From contig OZ251218.1 of the NCBI GenBank assembly GCA_965240365.1, positions 1,922,001 to 1,986,000 of the forward strand: 64,000 bases of DNA, written 5' to 3'. Shown here one piece after another: positions 15,844-25,203 of this stretch (positions are counted from its first letter, which is position 1; each line of letters opens with the position of its first letter). The position numbers were made by a program, and so were the translations under genes. The notes under the pieces are model-generated. The model was not told the origin of the DNA, searched no databases, and worked only from the letters and a program-made list of their open reading frames with translations. Source of the DNA: G965240365 sp965240365. GTDB lineage: Bacteria; Pseudomonadota; Gammaproteobacteria; Eutrophobiales; Eutrophobiaceae.

Positions 15844-18252
15844 TTAATGCGGCCGGATTGAATCGGTCTTCTCGTTTGCCCTGGCGTCCTTTGTCTTGAC
15901 TATATCGGCCTTCCGCGGTTTTTTGCCGGCCGGTTTCGGCCGGTATTCCAGGGCGATTTCAAGCACTTCATCGATCCAGCGCTGCGGCCGAATATCCAGG
16001 TTCTGTTTGATATTCCTGGGTATCTCCGCCAGTTCCCGTTCATTTTCATGCGGGATCAGCACGGTCTCTATGCCGCCGCGCAGCGCCGCCAGCAGCTTTT
16101 CCTTGAGGCCGCCGATCGGCAGGACTTCGCCGCGCAGGGTGATTTCGCCCGTCATGGCCACATCGGAACGCACCGGAATATCGCACAGGGCGGAGACCAG
16201 GGCGGTACACATGCCCACCCCGGCGCTCGGGCCATCCTTGGGCGTGGCCCCCTCGGGCACATGGATATGAAAGTCATGTTCCTTATAAAAATCGGCTTCT
16301 ATGCCGAGGATCTCGCTGCGGCTCCTGACCACGGTCATGGCCGCCTCGATCGATTCCTGCATCACATCGCCGAGTTTGCCCGTGCGCGTGATCCGGCCCT
16401 TGCCGGGGACGATGGCGGCCTCAATGGTCAGCAATTCGCCGCCCACCTCGGTCCAGGCCAGACCGGTGACCTGGCCGGTGCGGTTTTCCTCTTCGGCCTT
16501 GCCATAGCGATAACGCTTGACCCCGAGCAGTTCCCCCAGCCGCCTGGGGGTCACGGTCACGCGCTGTTTGGTCGGTTTCAGCAGGACCTGTTTGACGACC
16601 TTGCGGCAGATATTGGCGATCTCCCGGTCCAGATTGCGGACCCCGGCTTCGCGGGTGTAATAGCGAATGATGTCCCGGATAACGCCGTCGCGGATCGCGA
16701 TCTCGCTCTGTTTCAGGCCGTTTCTTTCGAATTGCCTGGGGATCAGATAACGCCTGGCGATATTGACTTTTTCATCCTCGGTATAACCCGACAGGCGGAT
16801 GACTTCCATGCGGTCCAGGAGCGGGGCCGGGATATTCAGGCTGTTTGCGGTCGTCACGAACATGACTTCGGACAGGTCGTAGTCCACTTCGAGGTAATGG
16901 TCGTTAAAGGTGTTGTTCTGTTCGGGGTCAAGCACCTCCAGCAGGGCCGAGGCCGGATCGCCGCGAAAGTCCATGGCCATTTTATCGATCTCGTCCAGCA
17001 GAAACAGCGGGTTCTTTTTGCCCACTCTCGACATGCCCTGCACGATCTTGCCCGGCATGGAGCCGATATAGGTCCTGCGATGGCCGCGTATCTCGGCCTC
17101 GTCACGCACGCCGCCCAGCGACATGCGCACAAATTTGCGGTTGGTCGCCCGGGCGATGGAACGCCCGAGCGAGGTCTTGCCCACCCCGGGCGGCCCCACC
17201 AGGCAGAGTATCGGGCCTTTCATCTTCTTAACCCGCTGTTGCACCGCAAGATATTCCAGGATGCGCTCCTTGACCTTTTCCAGGCCATAGTGGTCTTCTT
17301 CCAGGATCTGTTCGGCCTTGATGATATCCTGCGAGACCTTGCTGCGTATTTTCCACGGCACGCCGACCAGCCAGTCCACGTAATTGCGCACCACCGTGGC
17401 CTCGGCCGACATGGGCGACATCATTCTGAGCTTGCTTAATTCGGATTCGGCCTTTTCCCTGGCCTCCTTGTGCATGCCCGCCTTGCTGATCCTGGCGGCC
17501 AGTTCATCGAGTTCGTTCGGGACATCCTCCATTTCCCCCAGTTCCTTCTGGATGGCCTTCATCTGTTCGTTCAGATAGTATTCGCGCTGGCTCTTTTCCA
17601 TCTGCGTCTTGACGCGGCCGCGGATGCGTTTTTCCACCTGCAACAGGTCGATCTCGGCCTCCATCAGCTTGATCAGGTGTGTCAGCCTTTGCTTGATGTC
17701 GATAATCTCCAGCACCCGTTGTTTTTCCTCAATTTTTATGGACATGTGGGCCGCGATCGTGTCGGCCAGGCGGCTGGCGTCGTCGATACTGGCCAGGGAA
17801 GAGATGATCTCGGGCGGCACTTTTTTATTGAGCTTGACGTAATGTTCAAACTGGTTCATGGCCGAACGCGCGTGCACATCCATTTCCTGTTCGTCGATGG
17901 CCTTCGGTTCCAGAATTTCGACATCGGCGACAAACATGCCTTCATATTCGTAGCAATCGCGGATCCCGGCCCTGGCCGTGCCCTCGACCAGCACCTTGAT
18001 CACGCCGTCCGGCAATTTTAACAGTTGCAGGATATTGGCCATCGTGCCGACGTTATAAGTCTGGTCCGGCCCGGGGTCGTCTTCGGCCGCGCTTTTCTGC
18101 GCGACCAGCAGGATTTGTTTATTGCCCTCCATGGCGCGGTCAAGCGCCCGGACCGATTTTTGCCGGCCGACAAAGAGCGGAATAACCATGTGCGGATACA
18201 CTACGACATCGCGCAGGGGCAGGACAGGGAAGGATTCTATGGCTTGGGTCAT
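15844..18252 (-). CDS. lon: ATP-dependent protease La
   Basis: Lon is a cytoplasmic AAA+ serine protease that removes damaged and regulatory proteins. The 802-residue length fits the LonA family. The N-terminal substrate domain begins FPVLPLRDVVVYPHMVIPLF. The AAA+ module has Walker A GPPGVGKT, Walker B FLLDEIDKM and the GGVRDEAEIRGHRRTYIG segment. The protease domain has the catalytic Ser in GPSAGVGM and the Lys in the GGLKEKLLAA region. It sits between clpX and hupB as in most gammaproteobacteria. A heat-shock-like promoter is visible just upstream. Confidence 0.97.
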   Translation of the reverse strand: MTQAIESFPVLPLRDVVVYPHMVIPLFVGRQKSVRALDRAMEGNKQILLVAQKSAAEDDPGPDQTYNVGTMANILQLLKLPDGVIKVLVEGTARAGIRDCYEYEGMFVADVEILEPKAIDEQEMDVHARSAMNQFEHYVKLNKKVPPEIISSLASIDDASRLADTIAAHMSIKIEEKQRVLEIIDIKQRLTHLIKLMEAEIDLLQVEKRIRGRVKTQMEKSQREYYLNEQMKAIQKELGEMEDVPNELDELAARISKAGMHKEAREKAESELSKLRMMSPMSAEATVVRNYVDWLVGVPWKIRSKVSQDIIKAEQILEEDHYGLEKVKERILEYLAVQQRVKKMKGPILCLVGPPGVGKTSLGRSIARATNRKFVRMSLGGVRDEAEIRGHRRTYIGSMPGKIVQGMSRVGKKNPLFLLDEIDKMAMDFRGDPASALLEVLDPEQNNTFNDHYLEVDYDLSEVMFVTTANSLNIPAPLLDRMEVIRLSGYTEDEKVNIARRYLIPRQFERNGLKQSEIAIRDGVIRDIIRYYTREAGVRNLDREIANICRKVVKQVLLKPTKQRVTVTPRRLGELLGVKRYRYGKAEEENRTGQVTGLAWTEVGGELLTIEAAIVPGKGRITRTGKLGDVMQESIEAAMTVVRSRSEILGIEADFYKEHDFHIHVPEGATPKDGPSAGVGMCTALVSALCDIPVRSDVAMTGEITLRGEVLPIGGLKEKLLAALRGGIETVLIPHENERELAEIPRNIKQNLDIRPQRWIDEVLEIALEYRPKPAGKKPRKADIVKTKDARANEKTDSIRPH

Positions 18253-18290
18253 GGGCGGCTCAAATCAGGGGTTGCGGACAGTGTCGGTTT

Positions 18291-18319
18291 ATATGCGGCC
18301 GTTTGGGCCGGATTCAATG
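18291..18319 (-). promoter_or_regulatory. Candidate sigma-32 promoter of lon
   Basis: On the minus strand CATTGAAT is followed after 13 bp by CCGCATAT, resembling the heat-shock consensus CTTGAAA-N13/14-CCCCATNT. It ends 39 bp upstream of the lon ATG. lon is a known heat-shock gene in related bacteria, but the -10 match is imperfect. Confidence 0.45.
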
Positions 18320-18381
18320 GGTGAGAATGGGTAAACGCGGGTTTATTCCGGCCTTGGCGGGCGCGATAAGCGGGCATGCGC

Positions 18382-19662
18382 CTAATCGGAGGCGGCCTTG
18401 GGCATCTCGGCGCCCTCATAGATCATCAACGGCTCGGATTCGGCGTCGATCACGCCCTCGTCAATGACCACCTTGGCGACATCGTTCATCGAGGGCAGGT
18501 CATACATGGTGTCCAGCAGGACATTTTCCATTATCGAGCGCAGGCCGCGGGCGCCGGTTTTGCGCTGCATGGATTTCCTGGCCACGGCCCGCAGGGCGTC
18601 TTCGCGGAACTCAAGCTCGCAGCCCTCCATGTCAAACAGGCGGGCGTATTGTTTGGTAATCGCATTTTTCGGTTCCAGCAGGATCCTGACCAGTTGATCC
18701 TCGTCCAGTTCATCAAGCGTGGCCGCGACCGGCAGGCGCCCCACAAATTCGGGGATCAGGCCATATTTGATCAAATCCTCGGGTTCGACCGAATGCAGCA
18801 CTTCGCTCATGCTACGGCGGTCATGGCTGCTTTTGACCTCGGCCGAGAAACCGATCCCGCCCTTTTCGGAGCGTTCGCGGATGATGCGATCCAGACCGGC
18901 AAACGCGCCGCCGCAGATAAACAGGATATTGGCCGTGTTGACCTGCAAAAATTCCTGTTGCGGGTGCTTACGCCCGCCCTGGGGCGGCACCGAGGCAACG
19001 GTGCCCTCGATCAGTTTCAGCAGGGCCTGCTGTACGCCCTCGCCCGAGACATCGCGGGTGATGGACGGGTTGTCGGACTTGCGTGAAATCTTGTCGATCT
19101 CGTCAATATAGACGATGCCGGTCTGCGCCTTGTCCACGTCATAGTCACATTTTTGCAGGATCTTCTGGATGATATTTTCTACATCCTCGCCCACATAACC
19201 GGCCTCGGTCAGGGTGGTGGCGTCGGCAATCGTAAACGGCACGTTCAGCAACCGCGCCAGGGTCTCCGCCAGCAGCGTCTTGCCGCTGCCGGTCGGGCCG
19301 ATCAACAGCACATTGCTCTTGGCCAACTCGACTTCCGGTTTCTTGACGCCCTGTTCAAGGCGCTTGTAGTGGTTATAAACCGCGACAGAGAGGATCTTTT
19401 TGGCCTTGTTCTGGCCGATCACGTATTCATCGAGGATCTTGTTTATCTCATGGGGCGTCGGCAGGGACGACCCCGAACCCGAGACGGATTTTTCCTGGAT
19501 TTCCTCGCGGATGATGTCGTTGCAGAGTTCGACACACTCATCGCAGATAAACACGGAAGGGCCGGCGATCAGCTTCCTGACCTCATGCTGGCTCTTGCCG
19601 CAAAATGAGCAATAAAGCAATCTTTCGCCGCTGCCGCTCTTGCCCTGTTTTCTGTCTGTCAT
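18382..19662 (-). CDS. clpX: Clp protease ATPase subunit ClpX
   Basis: ClpX unfolds tagged proteins and feeds them to ClpP. The 426-residue protein has an N-terminal zinc-binding domain (CSFCGKS...CDECVELC near residues 18-48). It has an AAA+ Walker A (GPTGSGKT), Walker B (IVYIDEIDKI) and the ClpX IGF-type loop, seen here as GGIGFSAE. The substrate pore motif GYVGEDVE is present. It lies immediately downstream of clpP in the same direction with a 30-bp gap, consistent with a clpPX transcript. Confidence 0.97.
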   Translation of the reverse strand: MTDRKQGKSGSGERLLYCSFCGKSQHEVRKLIAGPSVFICDECVELCNDIIREEIQEKSVSGSGSSLPTPHEINKILDEYVIGQNKAKKILSVAVYNHYKRLEQGVKKPEVELAKSNVLLIGPTGSGKTLLAETLARLLNVPFTIADATTLTEAGYVGEDVENIIQKILQKCDYDVDKAQTGIVYIDEIDKISRKSDNPSITRDVSGEGVQQALLKLIEGTVASVPPQGGRKHPQQEFLQVNTANILFICGGAFAGLDRIIRERSEKGGIGFSAEVKSSHDRRSMSEVLHSVEPEDLIKYGLIPEFVGRLPVAATLDELDEDQLVRILLEPKNAITKQYARLFDMEGCELEFREDALRAVARKSMQRKTGARGLRSIMENVLLDTMYDLPSMNDVAKVVIDEGVIDAESEPLMIYEGAEMPKAASD

Positions 19663-19692
19663 GCCTTTACTCCGCGATTAGCTTGCCGGGAA

Positions 19693-20349
19693 TCATTTTT
19701 TACCGGACTTTTTAGGGCCCTGCCCGCCCTCCCGCGGCAAACCGGCCCTTTCCGCCAGCACATGATCGATCAGGCCATATTCCCTGGCGGCCTCGGCGCT
19801 CATAAAATTGTCGCGCTCCGTATCCTGCTGGATGGTTTTTATTGATTGCCCGGTGTGCCCGGCCAGTATTTGATTGAGCCGTTCGCGCGCGGCCAGTATC
19901 TCGCGCGCATGAATATCAATATCGGTGGCCTGGCCCTGAAAACCGCCCAGCGGCTGATGGATCATGACCCGTGAATGCGGCAGGCAATAGCGCTTTCCGG
20001 CCGCGCCGCCGGTCAGCAACAGGGCCCCCATGCTGGCCGCCTGGCCGACGCACATAGTGCTGACGGCGGGCTTGACGAATTGCATGGTGTCATAGATCGC
20101 CAGACCGGAGCTTACGGAGCCGCCCGGCGAATTGATGTAGAAATTGATGTCCTTGTCCGGGTTCTCGGACTCAAGATAAAGCAGTTGGGCCACGATGACA
20201 TTGGCCACATGATCCTCGACCGGGCCGACCAGAAAGACGACCCGCTCTTTCAGCAGCCTGGAATAAATGTCATAGGCGCGCTCGCCGCGCGAGGTCTGCT
20301 CAACCACCATCGGCACCAGGTTGAGCGCCTGAATTTCAGCGTGTTTCAT
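19693..20349 (-). CDS. clpP: Clp protease proteolytic subunit
   Basis: This 218-residue serine peptidase forms the tetradecameric chamber that degrades substrates delivered by ClpX. The catalytic Ser is S106 in GQAASMGA, the His is H131 in RVMIHQP, and an Asp lies in the DTERDNF motif. The C terminus is lysine-rich (GQGPKKSGKK). A full MITE-like element lies between tig and clpP, 37 bp upstream of the ATG, so the native clpP leader has been altered or the element supplies part of it. Confidence 0.97.
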   Translation of the reverse strand: MKHAEIQALNLVPMVVEQTSRGERAYDIYSRLLKERVVFLVGPVEDHVANVIVAQLLYLESENPDKDINFYINSPGGSVSSGLAIYDTMQFVKPAVSTMCVGQAASMGALLLTGGAAGKRYCLPHSRVMIHQPLGGFQGQATDIDIHAREILAARERLNQILAGHTGQSIKTIQQDTERDNFMSAEAAREYGLIDHVLAERAGLPREGGQGPKKSGKK

Positions 20350-20385
20350 AAGTCATTTGTTACCGGATAATTGCCACCGTTTACT

Positions 20386-20555
20386 TTAAGGAAACTCTGA
20401 TTGAATCAGAGTTTCCTGCGGTACAGGGACGTACCGCCCCAGAATCAATAACTTGGCAATGATACAAGTCATTGATTTTGAAGCAAGGTGAAAATCGCAT
20501 TTTCACCTTGCGTGCTCTGAGAAATCCAGGATGGATTTATTCAGAGCTTCTTTAA
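20386..20555 (+). mobile_element. MITE-like element, copy B (170 bp)
   Basis: It begins TTAAGGAAACTCTGATTGAA and ends TTCAGAGCTTCTTTAA, near-perfect terminal inverted repeats. Internal hairpins include GCGGTACAGGGACGTACCGC, a CAATAACTTG...CAAGTCATTG stem and GGTGAAAATCGCATTTTCACC. It fills the gap between tig and clpP. It encodes no protein. Confidence 0.85.
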
Positions 20556-20589
20556 GCAAAGCCGAGGGACGCGGTTGTTCGGGACCTGT

Positions 20590-21906
20590 TCAGGAATCAG
20601 TCTGCCCCTTATTTGTGATTTCGTCAAACGTGCAGACCTTTTCCGTGACATTGGCATTGGTCAAAACCCAGTCGATCATGGCGTCTTCCAGCACCAGCGC
20701 CTCGATCCTGGCCAGAGCCTCCTTGTTGGAATAATACCAGTTTACCACGGCCTCGGGTTCGTCATAGCCGGCCGCCAGCCGTTCTATCATTTGCCTGACC
20801 TCGGCCGGGTCGGCCTGCAAGTCGTTTTGCCGGATGATCTCGGCCGCGATCAGTTGCAGCGAGACGCGCCTTTCCGCCTGTTGCCGCAGCAGGGCCGGGT
20901 CGGGGTCCAGCGCGGGGGCGGGATTGATGCCCTGCTCCTTCAGCCTGTCCTTCCACTCCTGTCGCATACGCCGCGTTTCGGTGGCGACCAGGGCCCGCGG
21001 CAACTCGACCCGGTTTATTTCGTGGAGCCGGTCCAGCACCCTGTCCTTGGTCTGTTTTTTCAGGGCCATTTCCAGTTCGCGCTCCATGCTGCGCCTGAGA
21101 TCATCCCTGAATTCGGCCTCATTGCCGTCCTTCACCCCGAACACGGCCATGAATTCCGCGTCCATTTCCGGCAATACCGTCTCGTTGACGACCTTGACCT
21201 GAACGCGGTATTCGACATATTTCCCTCTAAGCGCTTCTTTTACATGGTCTTTGGGAAAGCCCAGGTTCAGAACCACCGCCTCGCCCGCGGCCTTGCCCGC
21301 CAGCCCGGCCTCGAAATCCTCGGGAAAATCCCTTGAGCCGAGTTCCAGTTGGTAATTTTCGGTTTTTCCACCCGCCACGGACTTGCCCTCGACAAAGGCC
21401 TCAAAGTCTATCTCGACCACATCGCCCTCAGCGGCGGCCCGCTCCACCGGGACCAGTTTGCGCTGCTGCCTGCGCAGGAGTTCGATCATGGCGTCAATAT
21501 CGGCCGCGGTGACGCTGCTGACCGGTTTTTCAACCTTAAGCTCGGCCGGCGGTTTTAGATTGACCTCGGGGTAAATCTCAAAGGTGGCCGTAAACGACAG
21601 GTCTTTGCCCGCCTCATCGGCCAGTTCATTGATGGTGGGCGGGGCGACGGGTTTCAGGTCTTCCTGATCGATGGCCGTGGACAGGCTGGTACCGACCAGT
21701 TCGCTGACCACTTCTTTTCTGACCTGCACGCCATAGCGCCCCCGGATCACCCTGAGCGGCGCCTTGCCCGGCCGAAAACCCTGCACCCGGGTGGTCCTGC
21801 TTAAATTTTGCAGGCGATTATTGATTTCGGTGTTGATCTGCGCCGCGGGCACTTCGATCCGCAGCTTCCTTTCAAGATTACCGGTGTTTTCGACAGATAC
21901 CTGCAT
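20590..21906 (-). CDS. tig: Trigger factor, ribosome-bound chaperone
   Basis: Trigger factor binds the ribosome exit tunnel and folds nascent chains. I start it at ATG 21906 because GGGGAAAG lies just upstream and the product then begins MQVSVENTGNLERKLRIEVP, as in the family; a start at 21924 would add six residues. The 438-residue protein has the ribosome-binding signature GFRPGKAPLRVI near residues 44-55. A central FKBP-like domain (EGDVVEIDFEAFVEG) and a helical C-terminal chaperone domain follow. It heads the tig-clpP-clpX-lon-hupB series. Confidence 0.96.
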   Translation of the reverse strand: MQVSVENTGNLERKLRIEVPAAQINTEINNRLQNLSRTTRVQGFRPGKAPLRVIRGRYGVQVRKEVVSELVGTSLSTAIDQEDLKPVAPPTINELADEAGKDLSFTATFEIYPEVNLKPPAELKVEKPVSSVTAADIDAMIELLRRQQRKLVPVERAAAEGDVVEIDFEAFVEGKSVAGGKTENYQLELGSRDFPEDFEAGLAGKAAGEAVVLNLGFPKDHVKEALRGKYVEYRVQVKVVNETVLPEMDAEFMAVFGVKDGNEAEFRDDLRRSMERELEMALKKQTKDRVLDRLHEINRVELPRALVATETRRMRQEWKDRLKEQGINPAPALDPDPALLRQQAERRVSLQLIAAEIIRQNDLQADPAEVRQMIERLAAGYDEPEAVVNWYYSNKEALARIEALVLEDAMIDWVLTNANVTEKVCTFDEITNKGQTDS

Positions 21907-22009
21907 CTTTCCCCAAAGTCTCAAAATTTGAATTAAAACAATACATTATCTTTGCTGCCTGATTTTCAGGGGGCGCGCCATTCGGCGGCGGCCCGCCGCC
22001 GGGGCATGA

Positions 22010-22094
<85 letters not shown>

Positions 22095-22127
22095 GCGTTG
22101 ATAGAGAAGCGCCGCCTTACTAAATGC

Positions 22128-22397
22128 CTAAAAACACTGCTGCGCAAAGGACTTGCAGGCCCGCCGGCAATTCCGGTTGCCCGTGCGGGAATTGATTATA
22201 CAGTCTTCTCCCCAGCGTTCACAGACCGTCAGGCATTGCTTCTCTTCGGCCTCTTTTTTATAACCTTCGGGTAAAATCAGTTCGCCGGCCAGGGGTTTGG
22301 CGTTCGTGCCGGCCTTTTCCTGTTCGGCATAAGCCGCCGGCATGAGCCAGACAGACAGGGATAGCGCCAGTGCGAGAAGATTTTTTTTGTTCAGCAT
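22128..22397 (-). CDS. Small secreted protein with six cysteines, function unknown
   Basis: This 89-residue protein starts with a clear signal peptide (MLNKKNLLALALSLSVWLMP, probable cleavage after AYA). The mature part is about 65 residues, with a charged stretch and a C-terminal cysteine-rich part: CLTVC, EDC, NRNC, RAC and QQC, six cysteines in all. This suggests a compact disulfide-bonded periplasmic protein. I do not recognise the family. It lies alone between tRNA-Leu and the TonB receptor region on the same strand. The signal peptide and cysteine spacing make a real gene likely despite its size. Confidence 0.7.
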   Translation of the reverse strand: MLNKKNLLALALSLSVWLMPAAYAEQEKAGTNAKPLAGELILPEGYKKEAEEKQCLTVCERWGEDCIINSRTGNRNCRRACKSFAQQCF

Positions 22398-22615
22398 ACC
22401 GCTTAGACCTCATAAATAATGTATGTTCCGTCCCGGCGGGGCCGGACGGATGCGTCATTTGGTCTTGCTTTATACCTTAAATGGGCCGGGAATTAAATCA
22501 TCTGTATGGGTTAATCCGCAGATTATGCGGCAGGCAGACAGGTCAGGATAGCGGGAAGCCAAAACAACACCCCGTCATCTCTACAAGAACAAACACCGAA
22601 ATTCACGCAACATCC

Positions 22616-22752
22616 CGGCCCCCCTCCCAGCCTCCCCCCGCTGGGGGGAGGAGCAGGGTTGCGCCTGCCCTGCCCCTGTCCCTTGAGAAGGAACAGAGTT
22701 GCACTCTCCCTCCCCCCGGCGGGGGGAGGGTTGGGGAGGGGGGAAAGGGGGA
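22616..22752. repeat. Large GC-rich inverted repeat
   Basis: The left arm has cccccctcccagcctcccc...ggggggagg and the right arm has cctccccccggcggggggagg followed by gttggggagggggg. Each arm is itself a hairpin, and the two arms are inverted copies of each other around about 60 bp of unique sequence. The surrounding 368-bp gap between the small secreted protein and the receptor gene shows no gene. Confidence 0.75.
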
Positions 22753-22765
22753 AGGCCGGCCGGCG

Positions 22766-25059
22766 TTAGAAATCCACCATGAATGACAGATTTATGCTTC
22801 TGGGCGCGCCTGGGGAAAGGAGGTTGTTATTCGCCCAAGCGATCCAATAGTCTTCACCAAGGAGATTGTCGATATTCAAGCGCAGGGTGAATGCCTTGTC
22901 GCCCAGCGTTCGCTGATACCGGGCGCCAAGGCCGTAAAGCTGGTAGGCGGGAATTTTCGGGATGTTGTCCGTGCTGACAAACTGGCTGCCCACATGCTCG
23001 GCGCGGGCCGTCAATGTCAGGCCGGGGAAGACCGCCGTGTCATATTCCAGGTTCAACACGGCCGTCAGTTCCGGCGTCCCGGTCGCGTCCTTACCGTCAA
23101 ACCTGCCGCCCTGTGTGCGGGTCAGCTTACTGTCCAGATAGGTGAACCCGCCCAGCAGGCGCAGGTCCGGGCGCAATTCGCCAAAGGCCGTCAGTTCAAA
23201 CCCGCGATTGCGTTGTTCGCCATTGAGACCAAATCGATTATTTGCATCGGTAAATGCGCTTGGCCGCTCGATCTGAAACAGCCCGGCCGTTAGCCCAAGG
23301 CCATCCAGGTCAAGCTTCACGCCGAGTTCAATCTGATTGGTCACGGATGGCGGAAATACTTCGCCCGCATTGACCGCCGTATCCGGCGCGGTGCGTCCCT
23401 GTTCCAATGCTTCAATATAGTTGCCATAGAGAGAGGCAAAATCCCAGGGTTTGACCAGCAGGCCGAAGGCCGGGGTGATGGCTGACTTATCGTATTGGCT
23501 TGTGAGTGCGCCTGTCCTGAAGTTGAAGAATTTGACTCCTATACTTTGACGCCGGACCCCGGCGGTCAAGAGCACGCGCTCATCAAGGAAGCCCAGGGTG
23601 TCGGCAAGGGCGATGGATGAATCGAGGCCTTTAAGCGCTTTGCCCCAGCCCCCGATTGAATCATCAAAGGCCGGGCGCGCGACAAATACCGGCTTGTACA
23701 GGTTCGAGGTGATATTCAGGCTTGAAAATCTCTCATTTTTGGAACGCCTAACTTCATACTTCGTTCGCATGGTTTCCATTGAGAGCTGATGCGTGACCCC
23801 GAAGATTTCAAATCGCCCCCTGATACCGGCATTCCAGGCGGAGTTGTTTCGCTTTATTGGGAAGGATTGAAGGAACGGATTAAAATCTCCCCTGGCATCA
23901 AGATTACGACCAAGCGTCCGCACTAAATAGTGTTCGTAGCCCCGGGCGCCATAGGCCGCATACGCTTCCCAGTCCCGGCCGAGGGCATACTCCGCCCTGA
24001 GCAGGCCACGGCGGGCGGCTTTTAACCTGAACTTCTCCCAGGGCTGTTGAATGGCATTCCCAAGGTCGGGCGCAGAGGGCGCCGCGGTGAGGTTCCTGCT
24101 TAAAATGAAAAACTGATCTGCTCTGCGCAACTCCCGGTCAGAATAATCCAGTATCGTCTCCAGCTTGAGTCTGTCGCCGCGATATTCCAGGACTAAAGCC
24201 ACTTCGCCAAATGTTTCCTTGTTGCCTTCGGTGGTCCCTTCGCCATTACGATAAATGGCATTGAGCCGGGCGCCGAACTGTTTTTTTGAACCGAAGCGGC
24301 GGCTGAGGTCGGCGTGAATGCCGAGGCGTGATTGATAATCGTAGTCGGCGGTGAGTCTGTTCAGGGCGTTGTCTGTCGGTCGCTTGGGGACCAGATTGAT
24401 GACGCCGCCCACCTTACCTGATGATCCATTGAGCAGTGCATTGGGTCCCTTGAAGACCTCGACCCTGTCAAGGGTCTGAACCGTTGAGCGGGAAGAAGTC
24501 AGGTTTGGCAGGCCGTCATAGAGTGTTGAGTCGCCACTGGCCACATAAAAGCCCCGGATAGTGATATTTTCAAAAGAGCCCTGGCCAGCACCATTCAAGA
24601 AAGCAGAGGCATCATTCTGAATGACATCGGCCACCGTTCTGGCCTGCTGGTTTTCAATGAGTTCGGAGGTGTAACTGCTGATACTGAAGGGTGTGTCAAA
24701 GATATCTCTATTACCGAGCAAACCGATACGGCCGCTGCGCGTGACCTGACCGCCGGCGTATGCTTCGGCCTGGCCGGTGACGGTAATTTCTTCTATTGAA
24801 GTTCCTGCTACCGTCAAGCGCGGCAACATTTCGGGTTCTTCTGCTTTGGATTCGGGGTTGGTATTAGCCGTTGCGTCCGCGATGAGCGGAGTGTCGTTGG
24901 AGTCTGTAACGGTTGAATTAAAGGTTTGGCCGATGCCCGGAAAGTCTTGCCTGTTGGTGTTCTCAGCTAATTTTTCGGGGGGGGGGGGGGGGTAATGTTG
25001 TTAGCGAACAGAGGCGCGCTGAAGGCGAGCATGAACAGTATGTTTGAAAGTGTTTTCAT
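22766..25059 (-). CDS. TonB-dependent siderophore receptor, probably phase-variable; out of frame as read
   Basis: The body (24829 to 22766) encodes a plug and barrel of an outer-membrane siderophore receptor: EITVTGQAE near the start (TonB-box-like), the plug motif TVADVIQNDASAF, FKGPNALLNG and GGVINLVPKRP, and a barrel ending SINLSFMVDF. The natural start is ATG 25059, which gives a good signal peptide (MKTLSNILFMLAFSAPLFA). After codon 22 comes a run of 16 Cs (24977-24992). With 16 Cs the frame reaches a TAG three codons later. With 17 (or 14) Cs it reads through EKLAENTNRQ into the receptor body. So the window shows an OFF state by one base, or a homopolymer error. Internal ATG 24829 would lack a signal peptide. 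The iron ligand cannot be assigned. Confidence 0.85.
24977..24992 (-). repeat. Poly-C tract (16 Cs on coding strand) in the receptor 5' end
   Basis: Sixteen consecutive Gs on the plus strand, Cs on the coding strand, directly follow the signal-peptide codons of the TonB receptor gene. Homopolymers of this length slip during replication. The tract length decides whether the receptor frame is open, as in known contingency loci. Confidence 0.9.
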
Positions 25060-25203
25060 TGTGACGTCCTCGTGTCTTTGGTTAATTAGAAAACCATAGT
25101 TTAGACGTAGCATGAATGATTCGCAAGTTTATTTTTATAAAAATCTGAAATTATTTTTAACGCTGTTATTCCTCCGGCTGCCCGCCTTCTTGAAGGCACG
25201 GGG

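Noticed and set aside
24829..24831. ATG 24829 as the true start of the TonB receptor
   Set aside because: It lacks a signal peptide, which an outer-membrane receptor needs; ATG 25059 supplies one when the poly-C tract is in register.
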